Origin: Picocystis sp. L7
Lineage: Eukaryota; Chlorophyta; Picocystophyceae; Picocystales; Picocystaceae
Direction of reading: 5' to 3'
DNA: 64,000 nt
Assembly (NCBI GenBank): GCA_020975725.1
Contig: QXJR01000014.1
Span: forward strand, 124,001 to 188,000
The position numbers and the translations under genes are program-made. Positions 1 through 9,530 of the stretch are shown piece after piece. Numbering within the stretch: the stretch's first letter is position 1; each line of letters begins with the position of its first letter. The notes under the pieces are model-generated. The model worked only from the letters and a program-made list of their open reading frames with translations. It ran no database searches and was not told the DNA's origin.

Positions 1-195
1 ACGTACGGTCCACGTCCCTCTCCCCCTCCCTAGAAGGACCGCGATTCCCGTCGGTCCCTGGCATTCCTTCCCTCGCACCGGCCCCGATCCTTCCCCTTCG
101 GTTAACTTCGACGAAAACATCCTCTCCTGCCACACGGGGGGGGGGGGAATGGCCAGCATGGCCATCCCCACGTGGGGGACTCGGGGGGGGGGGGA

Positions 196-335
196 AGGCA
201 CAGGGACCGAGAGGGGGAGAGAGGGGGAGAGAGAGGGAGAGAGAGGGAGAGAGAGGGGGACTCAAAGGACAGGGAAGGAGAGGGAGAGAGGGAGAGAGAG
301 AAGGAGAGGGAGAGGGAAGGAGAGGGAGAAGGACG
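196..335. repeat. GA-rich purine simple repeat
   Basis: A run of GAGAGGGAGA-type units, almost pure purine on the + strand, ends about 20 bases before the start codon of the BAH-PHD gene. It probably lies in the promoter or 5' leader. Similar polypurine/polypyrimidine stretches precede other genes in the window. Poly-G tracts flank it at about 136-147 and 184-193. Confidence 0.8.
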
Positions 336-354
336 AAGGTGTTCCGTCGACGAG

Positions 355-1095
355 ATGGACAGCAAACGCCGGCGAAGCAACGCAGCAGGCGTGGCGGTGG
401 GATTCGCCGTGCGTGGGGAGAAGTTTCGAGGTGGGTGAAGACGGAGCAAAGGAAAGAGGAGGGGAACGAACGGAGACGGAACCAGGAAAAACGGAGGAAG
501 AAGGTCGAGTGGCTGACGGAAGGGAGAACGGACGACGATTTCGCGTGCGTGCACGAACGAACGGTGAATCTTTCTTTCGTGGCAAGTGGGAGACAACGTG
601 GTGGTGCAAGGGGAAGACACCGTGCCGTTCGTAGCCAAGATCGACCAAATAAAACGGTTGGAAAACGACACCCAGGTGCGGTTGCTCTGGTACTATCGGC
701 CGGAAGAAGCCATGGGAGGAAGGAGGCCCTTCCACGGGAAAAACGAGCTGTTCCTGTCGGATCATTTCGACTGGTGCTCGCATCGCTGCGTGGATTCCAA
801 GTGCAACATACACACCCTTCGACAGTATCAGGAGCTTCCTCAGGTCACGGACCGAGATTACTTCTCCAGGTTCGTGTACAAAGCAAAGCAGAAGCGCTTC
901 AAGCCGGATCGCGTTCCGGTGTATTGCCTGTGCGAGATGCCATACAATCCAGACCTGGACATGGTGGAGTGCGACACGTGTGCCGAGTGGTATCACATGG
1001 CTTGTTTGGGCATCACCGAACAGGAACTTCGTCGAAAGGAGACCTTCGTGTGTCCTTTGTGTCAGAAGCAGGACTCTCGATTGGACCAGCGGTAA
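355..1095 (+). CDS. BAH-PHD chromatin reader (EBS/SHL-like), two exons
   Basis: This is a histone-mark reader of the plant EBS/SHORT LIFE type: a BAH domain followed by one PHD finger, expected in the nucleus. Exon 1 is 355-430, the intron is 431-586 (GTGGGT...GCAAG), and exon 2 is 587-1095, giving about 194 residues. The join restores the start of the BAH domain, KFRVGDNVVV, in a single frame; neither exon alone has it. The PHD finger near the C-terminus shows the C4HC3 pattern ([18 protein letters not shown]). In plants EBS and SHL bind H3K4me3 or H3K27me3 and control development; whether that applies here is inference. A CTGAC branch motif lies near 513, unusually far (about 70 bases) from the acceptor. 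The domain call is firm; orthology to EBS/SHL rather than another BAH-PHD protein is likely but not proven. Confidence 0.85.
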
Positions 1096-1471
1096 CCACG
1101 CTCTTGGATGGAAGCTTCGTGTGTTTGTTCCCCTTGGAACCCACCCGTCCTTCGTTGCCTTGTTCCCACGAATGGACGGCTCCGCACCCTGCGTTCCCGG
1201 TACGTGTCTCTATCGTGGATGTCTCCACCGTTGGCTCCTCTCGTTCCGCTCCGGACGCCATGGATACGGCCCCGTGGAATGTCCTTGTGCGTCCATCCAG
1301 CCAATCCATCCATCCATCCATCCTGGTTGTGTTCCCTGGCATCCATCCCAGCACCCGTCTCCCCCTCCACCCCCTCGATGGAGAAGAAACTCCCAGGAGG
1401 TGGGGTGGGCAGGGGAGACACGTCCAGGGGGACGAAGGGTGTGGTGCGCCACAACGACCGATTCGTGGACG
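1096..1471. other. Intergenic, XPD promoter, with a CATC microsatellite
   Basis: No gene is seen between the BAH-PHD stop and the XPD start. The stretch holds a short (CCAT)n microsatellite at about 1304-1323 and otherwise unremarkable GC-rich sequence. It should contain the 3' end of the first gene and the promoter of XPD, which lies on the same strand. Confidence 0.6.
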
Positions 1472-3819
1472 ATGAAGTTCAATTTGGAAGGGTTGGACGT
1501 GTACTTCCCGTACGAATACATCTATCCCGAACAGTACAGCTACATGCTGGAACTGAAACACGCGCTGGACGCCAAGGTGCGCCCGACAGAGGGGACGGAT
1601 CGACGAACCCACCCACACGAACGTCGGAAGTGTCGACTGACGTGCACGTGTCGGAACAACACCGGAACGAACAGGGACATGGACTGCTGGAAATGCCCAC
1701 CGGGACCGGCAAAACCATCTCCCTGCTCTCCCTCATCACGTCCTACCAGCTCGCACATCCTGAAGTGGGAAAACTGGTGTACTGCACAAGAACCGTGCCA
1801 GAAATGGAGAAGGTACTGACCGAGCTCAAGCTCCTGCAAGAGTACAGGATGGAAAGGATCGGAAAAAGGGCGCAGATGATCGCACTTGGACTCAGCTCGA
1901 GAAAGAACATGTGCATCCACCCGTCCGTGGCCGAAGAAAGGTCCAGGGAAAGCGTCGATGCGAAATGCAGGAAACTCACCTCGTCCTGGGTGCGCGTCAA
2001 GTCCGTCGACGATCCAGACATCGAACTCTGCGATTTCTTCGAAGAGTACGAGAAGACGGGAGCCGAAGCGCTTCTTCCGCCAGGTATCTATACCTTGCAA
2101 GACTTGAGGGTGTTCGGAAGAAAGAAAGGATGGTGTCCCTACTTCCTGGCCAGGCACATGATTGCCTTCGTTAACGTGGTAGTCTACAGCTACCAGTATC
2201 TGGTGGATCCAAAGGTTTCACAAATGGTGTCAAAGGAGCTGGAAAGGGAATGTATCGTCGTCTTTGACGAGGCACACAACATTGACAATGTGTGCATTGA
2301 AGCCCTGTCCGTCAATCTGAGGCAACAGACGCTGGATTCCGCGGGAAGAAACATCTCCAAACTGAAGAGCAAAGTCAACCTGATGAAGCAGAAAGATGCA
2401 CAGAGACTCACAGACGAGTACAACCGCCTTGTGAGCGGCTTGGCGCAACAAGGGGCACTCACCGCACCAGACGATTGGCTTGGCAACCCTGCCCTACCAA
2501 ACGACATCCTACGTGAATCGGTGCCTGGCAACATTAGGCGTGCAGAGCACTTTTTGACCTTTCTGTCCAGGTTCTTGGAATATCTGAAGAAGAGGCTGAA
2601 TGTCAGGCAAGTGGAATCGCAGAGCCCGAGAAGTTTTGTGCAGCACTGCGCTTCCGACGTGATGGTGGAGGGTCGGACGCTGCGCTTCTGCTACGACCGC
2701 TTCACCTCTCTGATGAAGACACTTGAAATTGTGGATACGGACGAGTATACGCCCATCCAATTGGTTGCGGATTTTGGGACCCTCGTGGGCACGTACACCA
2801 AAGGCTTCGTACTCATCATCGAACCCTTCGACGAAAGGATGCCTTCGGTGCCCGATCCAGTGCTTCAGCTCGCGTGCTTGGATGCAAGTTTGGCCATACG
2901 TCCCGTATTCGAGAAATTTCAAAGTGTCATCATCACCTCCGGGACCCTGAGCCCTTTGGACCTGTATCCCAAGCTCTTGAACGTCAATCCTGTGGTGGTC
3001 CAAAGCTTTCAGATGACGTTGACACGAGAATGCATTTGTCCGTTGGTGGCCACGAGGGGTATCGACCACTCGGCAATGAGTACAAAGTTCGACATGAGGG
3101 ATGATCCAGGAGTCATTCGAAACTATGGGAAGCTTGTGGCAGAATTGTCAGCCGTGATTCCGGATGGGATGGTGTGCTTTTTTGTATCCTATGCATACAT
3201 GGATTCGATCATCCAGCAATGGCACGACAAAGGCATACTTGAAGAGATCATGAAGCACAAGCTCGTCTTCATAGAAACACAGGACGTGGTGGAGACATCG
3301 CTTGCTCTGGATAACTTTCGCAGGGCGTGCGATTGTGGAAGAGGGGGGGTCTTCTTTAGCGTAGCCAGGGGCAAAGTAGCTGAAGGTATCGATTTTGACA
3401 GGCACTACGGGCGATGCGTGATCATGGTTGGTGTTCCGTTTCAATACACCCTCTCGAGGATCCTGCGCGCTCGGTTGGAATATCTGCGGGAGACCTTTCA
3501 AATAAAGGAGAGCGATTTTCTTTCCTTTGACGCCGTGCGTCAGGCAGCACAGTGCGTGGGAAGAGTCATTCGCTCAAAGTCGGACTATGGAATGATGATT
3601 TTTGCAGACAAACGTTACAACCGCCATGAAAAACGGGACAAACTGCCCAAGTGGATCACGAGCCATCTGATCGACGCCCACCTCAACCTGTCGACGGACA
3701 TGGTGGCCCATGTAGCCAGGGATTTCATGCGCAGGATGGCACAGCCGTTCGACATCCACGCGGGCAAGAAGAGCTTATTATCTAAAGAACAATTGATGCA
3801 GATGGGTGCGGGTGCATGA
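1472..3819 (+). CDS. ERCC2: XPD/ERCC2/RAD3 DNA helicase of TFIIH, two exons
   Basis: This is the 5'-3' iron-sulphur DNA helicase of TFIIH, used in nucleotide excision repair and transcription initiation. Exon 1 is 1472-1576, the intron is 1577-1674 with a CTGAC branch site near 1637, and exon 2 is 1675-3819. The protein is 749 residues, against about 760 in human. The N-terminus [20 protein letters not shown] reads straight across the junction ...[19 protein letters not shown]. Walker A (GTGKT) is near residue 43 and the DEAH box near 232. The four Fe-S cysteines are present (in CIHP, KCRK, LCDF and WCPY). Motif [12 protein letters not shown], is near 657. All catalytic motifs look intact. 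The 3' end lies only 42 bases from the convergent TDP2 gene. Confidence 0.97.
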
Positions 3820-3860
3820 TCGTGCGGTGAGTCGCTACCTTGGCAACCCTGTGAGGCGTT

Positions 3861-4703
3861 CTAAATGTGCACGAACCTACTGAACAGCCCGTAGTGATCG
3901 CTTGGCAGCACCGGAAAGGTGAAGGATTCCATCCTGCCTCGCACCATCGCCGTCTTCATGAAGGTGACCCCTGACAGCGGCGTCTTTCCTACCAGTTCGA
4001 TGTGGCTGGGTCTGTAATCCCTCAGCTTGACGTAGATTCGATCGAATCTCTGTCTTAGATGTCCGCGGAGCATATCGTTCTGCTTCGCGTCGTACGTGTA
4101 TCCTGGATCCCCGGGATGCAGTTGGTTCCAGACGTCCACGAATCCTTCCGGCATTTGGGCTACGCCGTCCAGCCTTTCGTTCCAGTTGGTGTCTCCCGCA
4201 AAGAAGACGTTTGCAGCACCGGACACCTCCAATCTTCGGATGGACCTCCTCATCTGCTCTCTTCTTTCGACGGAGTGTGGGTTCCTGTCGTCAACGGTGT
4301 AGCTTTCGAGGTGTGCGGTTCCAAACGTGAAGACGTTTCCAGGCGTTTGGGCCCACACGAGGTCCCTGCCCATGGTGGAGTTGGGAAACTTCTCCTTGTG
4401 GAACTTGGGTTCCATTTCTTCCTGCACGAGGAGCACGACGAAGTAGCTTGCTTGTGGATCCACGGGACTCTTCCGATACTGTTTCGTCCAGTTCTGCTTC
4501 TTCAAGATCTCCCATATGTTGTGGGTGACTTCTTGGAAGCAGACCACGTCGGGTCTCTTCTCACGCACCACCTCCCCGATGCCTTCCATCCTGGCTTCCA
4601 AGGCCACGTTTTCGGCGAACCACACGTTGTAGGTGAGCAGGGACACCTCGTGTGGCGCGTCCATCGCTTTTTCGTGTGTCAGATCCACCACCAACACCGC
4701 CAT
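3861..4703 (-). CDS. TDP2: TDP2-like tyrosyl-DNA phosphodiesterase (EEP family)
   Basis: This is an endonuclease/exonuclease/phosphatase-fold enzyme that best fits tyrosyl-DNA phosphodiesterase 2, which removes stalled topoisomerase II from 5' DNA ends using Mg2+. The visible motifs, in order, are LLTYNVWF, CFQEV, GDTNWNE and SDHYGLF; these are the catalytic Asn, Glu, Asp-x-Asn and Asp-His elements of TDP2. The family's N-terminal UBA-like domain is absent. The first ATG in frame is at 4703, but a CTGAC branch motif at about 4679 followed by an AG just before the ATG at 4664 suggests the true first coding exon may begin there, with a leader intron upstream. The length of 267-280 residues covers only the catalytic domain. 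It is divergent with MAD2 over a 447-bp shared promoter. Confidence 0.85.
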   Translation of the reverse strand: MAVLVVDLTHEKAMDAPHEVSLLTYNVWFAENVALEARMEGIGEVVREKRPDVVCFQEVTHNIWEILKKQNWTKQYRKSPVDPQASYFVVLLVQEEMEPKFHKEKFPNSTMGRDLVWAQTPGNVFTFGTAHLESYTVDDRNPHSVERREQMRRSIRRLEVSGAANVFFAGDTNWNERLDGVAQMPEGFVDVWNQLHPGDPGYTYDAKQNDMLRGHLRQRFDRIYVKLRDYRPSHIELVGKTPLSGVTFMKTAMVRGRMESFTFPVLPSDHYGLFSRFVHI

Positions 4704-5150
4704 GACAACCACAGTCGACAGTCACTCCGGGGACACGTGTCGGATCTCCCCCCTTCCCGCCACACGAGGATGCGATCGAATTCGCCGTAGGAAGAAACAG
4801 GGATCGGAAGCGCAGGGCAGGATGGTGTCGATTTCGCCGTACGAGGGTGGTGGGGGGGGGAGGAGGCGGAGGCGAGAAACCGTCGGTTTCGCCTCGGGCG
4901 GGCCCGGGCGATCGACCCACCGACGAGTGACCGGTCGATTTCGCCGTACGATGGTTGACCCGGGAGATCGTCCAGAGGGCCCACGCGATCGATTTCGCCT
5001 TAACGAATACACCGAACGCGTTTCGGGACCCCCTGGTGTTTGTGGGGCGGCAAGGTTCGGAATCGCCGTAAGGGTTCGGAGGGAAGAGGTCGACTGGGCG
5101 GCGTGTGGGCATTTGGACGTGGAACGCGGATCGTTGCGCGCCAAATCGCG
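4704..5150. promoter_or_regulatory. Divergent TDP2-MAD2 promoter with a repeated TCGATTTCGCCGTA motif
   Basis: Between two divergent starts, a motif close to TCGATTTCGCCGTACG recurs about six times in 300 bases, always in the same orientation. Copies are at about 4772-4791, 4827-4843, 4881-4896, 4933-4950, 4988-5006 and 5059-5072. Two copies (4827 and 4933) share the full 16 bases. The core TTTCGCC is similar to an E2F half site but not identical. The unequal spacing (about 50 bases on average) argues against a simple tandem duplication. A role as a shared cis-element for repair and checkpoint genes is inference. Confidence 0.6.
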
Positions 5151-5860
5151 ATGTCGCGACAAACCACGCGCAACACCATCACCTTGCGTGGTTCTGCGCA
5201 GATCGTGGGAGAGTTCTTCGGATACGCCGTCAACAGGTGCGCGTTGGGAGCCGCCGGGGACGAAATCCGACGCGAGAAAGGGAGGTCGCACGCCTGGAAA
5301 GGAAGCTGACGGAAAGGACGATCACGACGAGCAGCATATTGTATCAGAGAGGGATCTACGGACCCGAACACTTCGAGAGGAGGAAAAAGTACGGCCTCAC
5401 CATGATGGTGAGCACAGACGAAGGACTGCAAGAGTACCTCACCAACGTACTCACCCAGATCTCCGAGTGGCTCGAACGTGGACAGCTGGAGAAGCTCGTG
5501 CTCGTCATCGCCAACGTGCACACGAAAGACGTCATGGAGAGGTGGACGTTCGACATTGAAACCAACAAAGACGTAGTGGAAGGCGGAGAAGCGCCCTCCA
5601 AACCAGAGAAAGAAATCCAAGCGGAAATACAGGCCATCATACGACAGATCACCGCCAGCGTGACCTTCCTGCCGCTCCTGGAGGATCCATGCTCGTTCGA
5701 CCTGCTCGTCTACACAAGCAAAGATTCAGTCGTTCCGAGTGCTTGGGAAGAAAGCGATCCTAGATACATCACCAAATCCGCACAAGTCAGGCTGCGCTCC
5801 TTCACCACCAAAGTGCACAAGGTCGATGCCATGGTCGCGTACAAGGCGGACGAAGAGTAA
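5151..5860 (+). CDS. MAD2: MAD2 spindle-checkpoint HORMA protein, two exons
   Basis: This is the mitotic spindle-assembly checkpoint protein that binds MAD1 and CDC20 and helps inhibit the APC/C at unattached kinetochores. Exon 1 is 5151-5236, the intron is 5237-5334 with a CTGAC branch site 25 bases from the acceptor, and exon 2 is 5335-5860. The product is 203 residues, against 205 in human. The serine codon of SILYQRGIYG is split AG/C across the junction. Clear family blocks are ITLRGSAQIVGEFF, RWTFDIE, IRQITASVTFLPLLE, WEESDPRYI and the safety-belt segment VRLRSFTTKVHKV. It appears complete. It shares a divergent promoter with TDP2. Confidence 0.97.
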
Positions 5861-6309
5861 TGGCTGTTCCTTCCACCTCTCGCTCGCCGCATGGGAAGCA
5901 AGGGGACGCAGTAGGGAAGCACACCCAACAGCTCAGGATCACGATCCATGAGGACTTCCGTGGTATTGGTCTGCTCTTTGGACGCTGGATCTGCATTGGT
6001 ACTGGAGAGTCCTAAGATGGAACATTGGATTCGGAGATCCATAACTGCGGTTGATTTGGAAAGAGAAAACTTTACTCTCACAGGTATGAACCGGAGATTG
6101 AAAGCAACCCTTTCAAGCGCTCAAGGTGTTCTTTGCGGGTGTGGATCTGCCACCAATCGAGGTCTTTTCCAGGGCAGGATGGTCTTCTGCTCGCTACGTG
6201 CCCGACGCTGAGGATGGGTGCGTCACCAACTGCACGAGGAACACAGGCCTCCCTATGGTGGGTCAGAGACCTTTGAATATGCGAGGCAGGAAGTCGCCCT
6301 CGGATGAAA
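5861..6309. other. Unassigned intergenic stretch after MAD2
   Basis: I see no convincing gene here. Reading frames are short and match no family I know. On the minus strand there is a CTGAC followed by possible acceptors near 6255 and 6238, which could belong to a spliced small gene whose first exon lies at 6310-6681. Confidence 0.4.
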
Positions 6310-6681
6310 CTACGCAGGATCTCGTGCTTTGTCTCCAACATTCCGCCGTATCCACCTTGCACGCGGCCTCCCAAGTTGCTGGTGGTAGTTTGGCACCTGC
6401 TGCTTGGCACGGCCCTTCGGACGTGGAATGTTTGCCTGCCTTATTGCAGAGCGCACGGCGAGCTTGCAATACGGATATTCTGGCAGGTTCATGGATCTGT
6501 AAACGCACCACCGCTGCATGTAGGTTTGACATCGGAAACCAAGGGCGCGTTCCTTTCTTTGGGTGAGGGCAGTAGGCCTGATTCTGTTCATGTTACGGTC
6601 TACTAGGTTTGGATGCGATGTTCGTATCGCGTTTGGCTTGTTTGGGACCTCATCCTTGTCCAGCCCGTCCACCTCCGGCAT
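6310..6681 (-). CDS. Possible small basic protein, unrecognised
   Basis: A 123-residue frame starts with ATG 209 bases upstream of and divergent from TRM6. It is rich in Arg, Gln and Pro and contains a run with Cys and aromatic residues (CQTYMQRWCVYRSM). I do not recognise it. A donor-like CAG/GTGCCA within the frame, and a minus-strand CTGAC near 6264 followed by AG sites, would allow a shorter spliced product. The divergent position with TRM6 is what is expected of a gene in this region, but composition alone does not prove coding. It could be a chance frame. Confidence 0.25.
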   Translation of the reverse strand: MPEVDGLDKDEVPNKPNAIRTSHPNLVDRNMNRIRPTALTQRKERALGFRCQTYMQRWCVYRSMNLPEYPYCKLAVRSAIRQANIPRPKGRAKQQVPNYHQQLGRPRARWIRRNVGDKARDPA

Positions 6682-6890
6682 CGTTTATGTTTCCCTTGTC
6701 TATGCATTCCCCAACCTATGGCCTTCTCTTGTTCTCACCCCACCATCCATCCACCATCGCTGTGGTTCCTTGCATCCTGTTTGCCGGGTGCCTGGACAAC
6801 ATCGGGTGCTTGTCCATAGCCAAGGACATCGCCACACTTGTCCATCGCGCACCATCCCGTCGTCGCACGTGCGACGTCTTCGACGTGGCG

Positions 6891-8183
6891 ATGGCGGAAG
6901 AGCACGTGCGTGAAGGAGACACCGTGGTGGTGGATCACGGACACGACAAGAAGCGTACCTTGCTGGTGGCGAGCGCGCGCGCCAAGCTCAAAGTGGGCGG
7001 TTCGTGGGTGTCGGCCGAGCGCATCGTCGGCGCACGCTTCGGCACGAGGTTCGAGGCGCGTGGCGGCGCTTTGGAGCTGTCTTTCGGAAGTGCATGCACG
7101 GGTTGGGAGAGCCAATTGGTGGATTTGGCGATGGCCAAGGTGGAGAAGGACAATCGAAGCATCGTCGACGACGGGACCGCACAAGCGCTTTCCAAGGACG
7201 ACATCGACGCACTGCAGAAGGACGGATGGTTGGGAACCGCACTGGTGGAAAAGATCATCGAAAACAGCGCCACGTACGGCAAGAAGACCGAGTTCGCACA
7301 GGAAAAGTACAAGAACAAGAAGATGAAGAAGCACGCCGCGGCCGTCGTCGTGCGAAGGCCCACCGCTGCCGCCATCTGCGAGGTCTGCTTCCTGGGGAAA
7401 GCGGCACCCAGGACCCATTTCATGCGTGATGACACCCTGTCCTTGCTGCTTTCCATGGCCAACATAGGTGCCCATGCAAAAGTGCTGGTCTTGGACCAAT
7501 GTGGAGGATTGGTGGCCGGTGCCGTTGCCGAACGACTGGGTGGACACGGAGAAATGGTGGTAGGATACTTTGGCCATGCCACGCCACCGCTGGATCTCCT
7601 CAAAAGCTTCAACTTCGAAGACGACGTGTGGAACACCATCTTTCATGCATCCATGGATCGCTTCGATGCCAGGCCAACGGAGGTGGAACCGGCGGAAACT
7701 GAAGCACCCGCACCAGAAGTAGAACCAAGGGCGGAAGCCACTCGCCCAATGGACGAACCGACGCCCCCACCTGTAGAGGAGAAGAAGAAGCAGCGTAAAG
7801 CATCACGTGCTTCCGACGAACAGATACAGGAATGGAAGCGGGCCAAATTTGACAGCCTAGTGGTGGCAGCTCCCAACCTAGACCAGGCAGAGGCGATGAC
7901 GAGGATTCTTCCCCTAGTGATAGATTCTGGCAACTTTGCCATTTACTCCAATTTTTCGCAACCGTTGGCAGAGTGTTTGCACCACTTGAGATCGCGACGC
8001 ATGGCGGTGGATGTAGAATTGGGAGAGCCATGGCTACGTGAGTACCAAGTCCTTCCAGGTCGCACCCATCCCCACATGAACACGGAGGGAACTGGAGGTT
8101 TCGTGCTGTCTGGCATCAAGGTGCAGGAGAGCTCCCCAACCTTGTGCACCGATGCATCCAAGAGACTGAAGACGTCTCCTTGA
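6891..8183 (+). CDS. TRM6: TRM6/GCD10, non-catalytic subunit of tRNA m1A58 methyltransferase
   Basis: This is the RNA-binding partner of TRM61 in the nuclear complex that makes N1-methyladenosine at position 58 of tRNA, including initiator tRNA. The single exon encodes 430 residues (yeast Gcd10 has 478). I chose the ATG at 6891 because the upstream extension of the frame has no family resemblance and the protein begins there with a normal TRM6 start (EGDTVVVD). The Gcd10 core is visible in the block with GKKTEFAQEKYKNKKMKK and in the Rossmann-like half around MANIGAHAKVLVLDQCGGLV and GYFGHATPP. A low-complexity Pro/Glu/Lys linker (about 265-305) precedes the C-terminal fold. TRM6 has no SAM-binding motif, and none is seen here. 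Confidence 0.9.
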   Translation: MAEEHVREGDTVVVDHGHDKKRTLLVASARAKLKVGGSWVSAERIVGARFGTRFEARGGALELSFGSACTGWESQLVDLAMAKVEKDNRSIVDDGTAQALSKDDIDALQKDGWLGTALVEKIIENSATYGKKTEFAQEKYKNKKMKKHAAAVVVRRPTAAAICEVCFLGKAAPRTHFMRDDTLSLLLSMANIGAHAKVLVLDQCGGLVAGAVAERLGGHGEMVVGYFGHATPPLDLLKSFNFEDDVWNTIFHASMDRFDARPTEVEPAETEAPAPEVEPRAEATRPMDEPTPPPVEEKKKQRKASRASDEQIQEWKRAKFDSLVVAAPNLDQAEAMTRILPLVIDSGNFAIYSNFSQPLAECLHHLRSRRMAVDVELGEPWLREYQVLPGRTHPHMNTEGTGGFVLSGIKVQESSPTLCTDASKRLKTSP

Positions 8184-8292
8184 ATAAGCCGACGCCATCC
8201 AGTTGGCACCGAACGAGCATCCGTTTTGTTTGGCATTGGATATCCAGAAATGCCCAACTTGTACCCAAGCTCCACTTGGAAGATATATGTGA

Positions 8293-9072
8293 TCACTTAC
8301 GCACTTTGGTGACTTTGATCACCATGTAGGTGAAAACGAACACGATGCATACTATGCAAAGCATCGCCAACTTGAGGCACAAGCTCCCTCTACCCCGTTT
8401 CAGGAGCATGTCCTGTTTCTGATTCCCGTACTTGGCATCGGCCAGGCTCTTGTCCACGTTGGTTTCGTAGTCGTCCAGGGTTCCTGCCCTCTTCTCGAGC
8501 GATTCTCCGGCCATGAGTGCGTTGTTCTTCATTCCCCGCACGAGTTCCAAGAGTTCGTCTTTGATCTCCTCCTGTTCTCTCTCCTGCAGGTATGCTACCC
8601 CGTCTGCATCCTTTCGCGAAGCTTCCAGCCTTTCTTCCGCTTCCCGTTCTCTTTGTTTCCTTCGCACGGTCTTTTGCAAGGCCGTTTTGGTCTCTGCACC
8701 ATCTGGCTTTTGCTTCCAAGTGGTGGGTCCTGTTCCATCGTTCCCTTTTCTCCTTCCCAGGAGGTAAAACTGCGGCACTTCCGGTCTTTCCAGCGTCTCG
8801 TGTAAGGATTCTATCGTTCTATGCAGGCACACCATCCATTCTTCTTCCTTTTCCGACGCTCTCTTGACCTTCCTGAGCATGTTCTGTGCCCTTTCGAGGC
8901 AGAGGTGCATCCCTTTGTCACGTTTCCATTCCTCGTTCCCTTCTTGGATCCTCCTCACGATCCGTTCCACGGTTCTCATCAGGTCCATGTGTTCTTCTTC
9001 CCACCTCCCTTGCCTCTCCCATCCCGATGCGACGCGTCGCGCCTCCTCCCACTGCGCCATCGCCGTGCCCAT
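8293..9072 (-). CDS. USE1: USE1-like Qc-SNARE, tail-anchored
   Basis: This is a 259-residue membrane-fusion protein of the SNARE type. The N-terminal 180 residues are charged and helical. A SNARE heptad motif runs from about 165 to 230 (EREQEEIKDELLELVRGMK and on), and one C-terminal membrane span (LAMLCIVCIVFVFTYMVI) ends five to eight residues before the stop, which makes it tail-anchored. The combination of a short motif, a basic lumenal end and a long charged N-terminal region best fits USE1, the ER SNARE for Golgi-to-ER retrograde vesicles. SEC20/BNIP1 is the main alternative. It converges with TRM6 (110 bases) and diverges from the nucleotidyltransferase gene. Confidence 0.7.
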   Translation of the reverse strand: MGTAMAQWEEARRVASGWERQGRWEEEHMDLMRTVERIVRRIQEGNEEWKRDKGMHLCLERAQNMLRKVKRASEKEEEWMVCLHRTIESLHETLERPEVPQFYLLGRRKGNDGTGPTTWKQKPDGAETKTALQKTVRRKQREREAEERLEASRKDADGVAYLQEREQEEIKDELLELVRGMKNNALMAGESLEKRAGTLDDYETNVDKSLADAKYGNQKQDMLLKRGRGSLCLKLAMLCIVCIVFVFTYMVIKVTKVRK

Positions 9073-9159
9073 CGTCGGTCCCTCCTGTTTTCACCTCCAG
9101 TGAACCTCGTATGGGTCTCCACTGGAGAGGATCCCTTGGGATCGCCACTCCCCTTCCCT

Positions 9160-9345
9160 TCTATCCCTTCTCTGTCCCTTCTCTATCCCTTCTCTCTCCC
9201 TTCTCTCCCTTCTCTATCCCTTCTCTATCCCTTCTCTATCCCTTCTATTCCTTCTCTCTCCCTTCTCTCCCTTCTATTCCTTCTCTACCTGGTTCTCTCC
9301 CTTCTCTCCCCCTCTCTTTCTATCCCTTCTACCCCTTCTACCCCT
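9160..9345. repeat. Polypyrimidine tandem repeat (CCCTTCTCTATC-type)
   Basis: A roughly 185-base run of imperfect CCCTTCTCT, CCCTTCTAT and CCCTTCTCTATC units is almost pure pyrimidine on the + strand. It sits in the shared upstream region of the USE1-like gene (minus) and the nucleotidyltransferase gene (plus). No coding role is evident, although frames stay open through it. Confidence 0.85.
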
Positions 9346-9530
9346 TCCCTTCCTTTCGAGAGGGAACGACAAGGCCGTTGTCTCCGATGGATCGGGGACC
9401 TGATCGGGGGGGAAAGGGGAAGGACGTGCCTTTGTGAAAGGAAATTCCTTCCCTTCCTCCTGTAGGGGGAGTGGAGAGAGGACAGCCAGGGAGAGGTGCG
9501 GAAGACACCGGCGTGTGTTCGCGTGTGGGC

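Noticed and set aside
8821-9465. 214-codon + strand frame through the polypyrimidine repeat
   Set aside because: Antisense to the SNARE gene and then a translation of simple repeat (Leu/Ser/Pro-rich).
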